Origin: Amycolatopsis taiwanensis DSM 45107
Lineage (GTDB): Bacteria > Actinomycetota > Actinomycetes > Mycobacteriales > Pseudonocardiaceae
NCBI RefSeq assembly: GCF_000519205.1
Contig: NZ_JAFB01000041.1
Location: forward strand, 20,186 to 84,185
Length of the DNA: 64,000 nucleotides
Reading direction: 5' to 3'
Notes under the pieces: generated by a model
What the model was told of the DNA's origin: nothing
The model's database searches: none
What the model saw: the letters and a program-made list of their open reading frames with translations, nothing else
Translations under genes and position numbers: made by a program
Shown: positions 61,592 to 64,000 of the stretch, one piece after another
How positions within the stretch are numbered: position 1 is the stretch's first letter
How the letters are laid out: each line of letters opens with the position of its first letter

Positions 61592-61851
61592 AACGGACCC
61601 GATCCTCCCAGAGCCCCGGATTCTACGTCGAGGATGCTGCCGAGGGCCGGCCTAGAGGAGCAGCGGCTCCGTGGCTTAGCGCTAACCGCTGTACCGCTGC
61701 TACTCAGTCTTCCGCTCGACGCTCAAGAGCGACAGACTCCTTATCGTGATCAGGAACACGACTAAAAGGAAGGCTCCGCACGCCAGCCGTTCCTGTTTCT
61801 CGTTGATCAGGACTTCCGCAGGACCGTGCATCCCGGGGCTCTGAAGATCAA

Positions 61852-61888
61852 ATATTACTCCCGACAGGAATATTCGTCAGAGTAATAT
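61852..61888. repeat. AT-rich inverted repeat near the integrase, possible excisionase or att region
   Basis: ATATTACTC (61852-61860) and GAGTAATAT (61880-61888) with a 19-bp spacer that itself contains GGAATATTCGTC. It lies in 61592-61985, the most AT-rich gap of the window, where no gene is visible. Could bind an integrase or excisionase or be the promoter of the gene at 61986. Confidence 0.45.
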
Positions 61889-61985
61889 ATCAAAAACGCC
61901 AATGCATGTACCTTGGCCACAACAGCACGGGTCAAGATTCCAGAAATCCGACTCCGAGAGCAACCAGTCTTCAGGAGAATTTCAC

Positions 61986-62177
61986 GTGAGCTTGTTATTT
62001 TGGCCACTGGTGGTCGCTGCGGCATCGTTGGTGACTACGGTCGCCGTGGCCGGACTCCTCTGGCTCGCAGACCACCGGGCAACGCGCATACGGTACAGCG
62101 CTCGCGCCGGTCTATTCCAGGTGATTATCAATCTCGACCGGCCGGACGCCGACGAACCTACAAGGCAGCGAATGTAG
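61986..62177 (+). CDS. Small single-pass membrane protein
   Basis: A 63-aa protein starting GTG 61986 (MSLLFWPLVVAAASLVTTVAV) behind AGGAGAAT. One membrane helix (about 3-32) and a basic then acidic tail ending DADEPTRQRM. It overlaps the 3' end of the integrase gene by 20 bp on the opposite strand. Small proteins of this kind are common in actinomycete integrative elements. Function unknown. Confidence 0.5.
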   Translation: MSLLFWPLVVAAASLVTTVAVAGLLWLADHRATRIRYSARAGLFQVIINLDRPDADEPTRQRM

Positions 62178-63717
62178 TGATTAGTTCAGCTGCTCCCGCT
62201 CTCCGCACCTCAAGCTCGTAGTCCGCAGGATCCACGTCCTTGCCCCCATGGCGACGCGCGGCGTTTGTAAGCAATCGCCGCAACTGTGCCGGATCACCGG
62301 GGGCGGCCTCAGCGGTGAAGGTGCGCACGTTCTCACCAAGGCAGAAGAGGCGAAGGTCAAGCAACTCAGCGCCCTCGCCGTCACTCGCCGGAGAGGTCGG
62401 CTCGGTGACTGGTTCGGGTTTCTGCACTTCCTCAGCAGGCGGCCTGAGAACTACGGCCCGACGGCCACGGCTCGCCTCTACGAGCTTCCATTCCTTCAGC
62501 AGTTCGACGACCCGGTTCGCGGTACCTGCCGAGACATCGTGCGTTTCCCGGATTTCCTTCTGCGTTGACGCTGGCGAGCGTGGCGCCAGAGCGCCGTCGA
62601 GAATCTGCTTCCGGATTCCTGCCGCAATTTTCTCGTAAGGCGCTTCCGGCTGGGTCTTCGCACGCTCGATGCGATCAACAGCGACCGGACGCGAAGGCAT
62701 CCGAGTAGCCAGCATGTTTGCCGCTCGCTGGTCGGATTCGGCGACCCAAGCCGAGTAGACGCGAAGAGTCGTCGAGCCTCCGCCAGCGTGACCTAGACGA
62801 CCACCAACCGTGCGCGGGTCCACTCCGGCGGCAATCAACTCGGTTGCCGAGAAGTGCCGAAGCTTGTGAATGGTGGTGGCGATTCCGAGACGCGCCGCGA
62901 GACGCCCATACCGCTGAGTGACTGTGTTCGGCTTCATGGACTTGCTGCCGTCTGGCGTGAGCGAGAACACAAAAGCCTCGTCTGACAAGGAAAGGCCAAG
63001 ACTCGCCACGCGTGTCTTCCACCGCTGCCGGTGCTCGGTTAGAACCGCGATCGTGTCTGGATCGAGGGCAATCCGCCGATGCTGGTGAGTCTTGGTGCCT
63101 TTCTCGGCCGTCTCAGCACCGTTCTGGTCAACACTCCGCCGGACGCTGATGGTGCCGAGCGACAGGCTTACGTGCTTCCACCGCAGCGCGCACAGCTCAG
63201 CACGCCGCGCGCCCGTCGTCATGGCCAGCCAAACCAGTGTCCCCCACTCCGGGTCTTTCCACGCCTCGTTGACGATTCGCGCGGCCTCCTCCGGCGTTGG
63301 GGGCTGCGGGTCCGGGTTCGGCTCAGGTGGCGGCTCTGCGGTCGATGCAGGATTGCCGGTCGTGATCCAGCCCCACTTGACCGCGCGCGTCAGGGCGCCA
63401 CTGAGCAGGAAATGCACACGCCGCACGGTCGAGGCAGCCAATCCCTTGCACTCATGGGTTTTGCACCGGTCGTCGCACTCTGCGGCTTGTTGGTTCGGTG
63501 ATCGATCGCATTCGTTCCGTCACAATGCTTCCGGCATCGGCGAGCTCGGCGTAGAACGAATCCAGTAGCTGCGCGTCGATCTCCGCGACCTTCTTGGAAC
63601 CGATCAACTGCTTCACGTGGTTCTTGTAGTTCCGCCGGTAACCGCGCAGCGTTCCGGGGTCCAGGTTGGCAACCGCCAGGTACTTGTCGAGTAGCTGGTT
63701 CAGGGTGGCCTTCGTCC
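62158..63717 (-). pseudogene. Tyrosine integrase fused to GntR winged helix, N terminus disrupted
   Basis: The last open segment (62158-63441, 427 aa) holds the integrase catalytic domain: Arg in TGARRAELCALRW, HxxR in HKLRHFSAT, His in GRLGHAGGG and Tyr in LRVYSAW. It then has a GntR module (YEKIAAGIRKQILDG ... VSAGTANRVVELLKEW) and a 90-residue tail. Upstream, the core-binding domain (KATLNQLLDKYLAVANLDPG, GYRRNYKNHVKQLIG) continues in another frame, broken at about 63545 and again at about 63483 by single-base losses. Homology ends at about 63717 where IS-like sequence starts. Confidence 0.75.
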
Positions 63718-64000
63718 TAGCCCGGATCTTGCATGGGGTGGTCGGCTGGTCCTGGGTGGTCCGTGGGGTTGTTGTTCGGGGTGTTTGTTTGGTTTGGGGC
63801 AGGTTGGTGGTGCCCGTTGTCGGTGGGGTGGCCGCCGGTGTTCACTGCCGGGGTGGTGTTGCTGGTTGTCGGGGCGGGTTGGTGATGGTTAGGCGAGTTG
63901 TGGCAGGGCGGTGAGGCGTTGGTGTGCGGTGATGATCAGGGTGTTGCAGGGTGCGTGTCGGGATAGTCGGAGGTGGACTCGGCGGGCGTGTCGGGCGATG
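63718..64000 (-). mobile_element. End of an IS1380-like insertion sequence
   Basis: Composition changes sharply at 63717: the plus strand becomes G/T-rich with TAGCCCGGATCTTGCATGG at the boundary, which resembles the end repeat of IS1380-family elements. The minus strand encodes a transposase C terminus further in. The other end lies outside the window. Exact boundary and target duplication cannot be set from here. Confidence 0.5.
63889..64000 (-). CDS. Transposase C terminus (IS1380-like), partial
   Basis: The last 36 residues read IARHARRVHLRLSRHAPCNT and LIITAHQRLTALPQLA, then a TAA stop. This Arg/His-rich tail with a final Leu-Pro pattern is like that of actinobacterial IS1380 DDE transposases. 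The catalytic core is beyond the window, so the family call is tentative. Confidence 0.5.
   Translation of the reverse strand, partial: IARHARRVHLRLSRHAPCNTLIITAHQRLTALPQLA

Noticed and set aside
61592..61760. tRNA gene serving as integration site
   Set aside because: I could not fold any cloverleaf with a T-loop consensus here; no tRNA was recognised anywhere in the window.

Overview
The window is high-GC actinobacterial DNA with strong third-position GC, many GTG starts and GTGA/ATGA stop-start overlaps. The content (a FasR-fabD-fabH-acpP-fabF cluster followed by a DUF3145 gene, an Lsr2-type protein, Ku, AfsR, F420-type and SDR enzymes, 22-bp and 21-bp intergenic tandem repeats) fits the family Pseudonocardiaceae, most likely an Amycolatopsis-like organism. 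That placement is inferred from gene content and style, not from a database match.

Layout. 1-1730: the 3' part of an FMN alpha-hydroxy-acid oxidase and a PnuC transporter. 2365-8641: the type II fatty-acid synthase operon under its PucR-type activator FasR, then a membrane protein and DUF3145. 9133-15671: a membrane protein with a proline-rich linker, a disulfide oxidoreductase, an Lsr2-H1 chimera and the three-subunit proton-translocating transhydrogenase (pntA1-A2-B). 15672-21601: a 22-bp repeat array, YjbQ, a HAD phosphatase, ProS, a D-2-hydroxyacid dehydrogenase, a 21-bp repeat array and an NmrA-like protein. 21688-28052: a Tat-exported protein, an ECF sigma factor with its CU044_5270 partner, a secreted sedolisin and a 739-aa secreted partner. 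28199-35558: an AfsR-type regulator, an FAD monooxygenase and an ArsR-MFS efflux operon. 35596-40761: a small Cys-rich protein, Ku, a methyltransferase, a sigma factor-Ogt pair, a DinB-like protein and a DUF3761 lipoprotein. 41566-44685: an LLM flavoprotein behind a twin palindromic operator, and an erm methyltransferase with an MRLR leader peptide. 44772-52003: a frameshifted secreted hydrolase, then a two-component system divergent from a lipoprotein-adaptor-MacB-type ABC operon.

From about 52 kb to the end the window becomes accessory and decayed: a 5'-truncated proline iminopeptidase, an SDR-MerR pair with a SoxR-box-like operator, an epoxide hydrolase, a frameshifted Dabb protein, SDR, MarR, TetR and GntR fragments, an XRE-SDR pair, a CocE-type hydrolase with a divergent regulator, and a tyrosine integrase fused to a GntR winged helix. 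The integrase N terminus is frameshifted twice and appears cut by the end of an IS1380-like element at the right edge. This looks like the edge of an integrated element or an integration hot spot.

No complete new defence system or biosynthetic cluster is visible. The items most worth a second look are the erm leader and attenuator, the Lsr2-H1 chimera, the integrase-GntR fusion with its scattered GntR relics, the sedolisin paired with a protein carrying only the N-terminal region of an S8 protease, and the paired operator at 41.57 kb. No tRNA, rRNA or CRISPR array was recognised. Four single-base frame breaks in otherwise good genes could be decay or sequencing indels.
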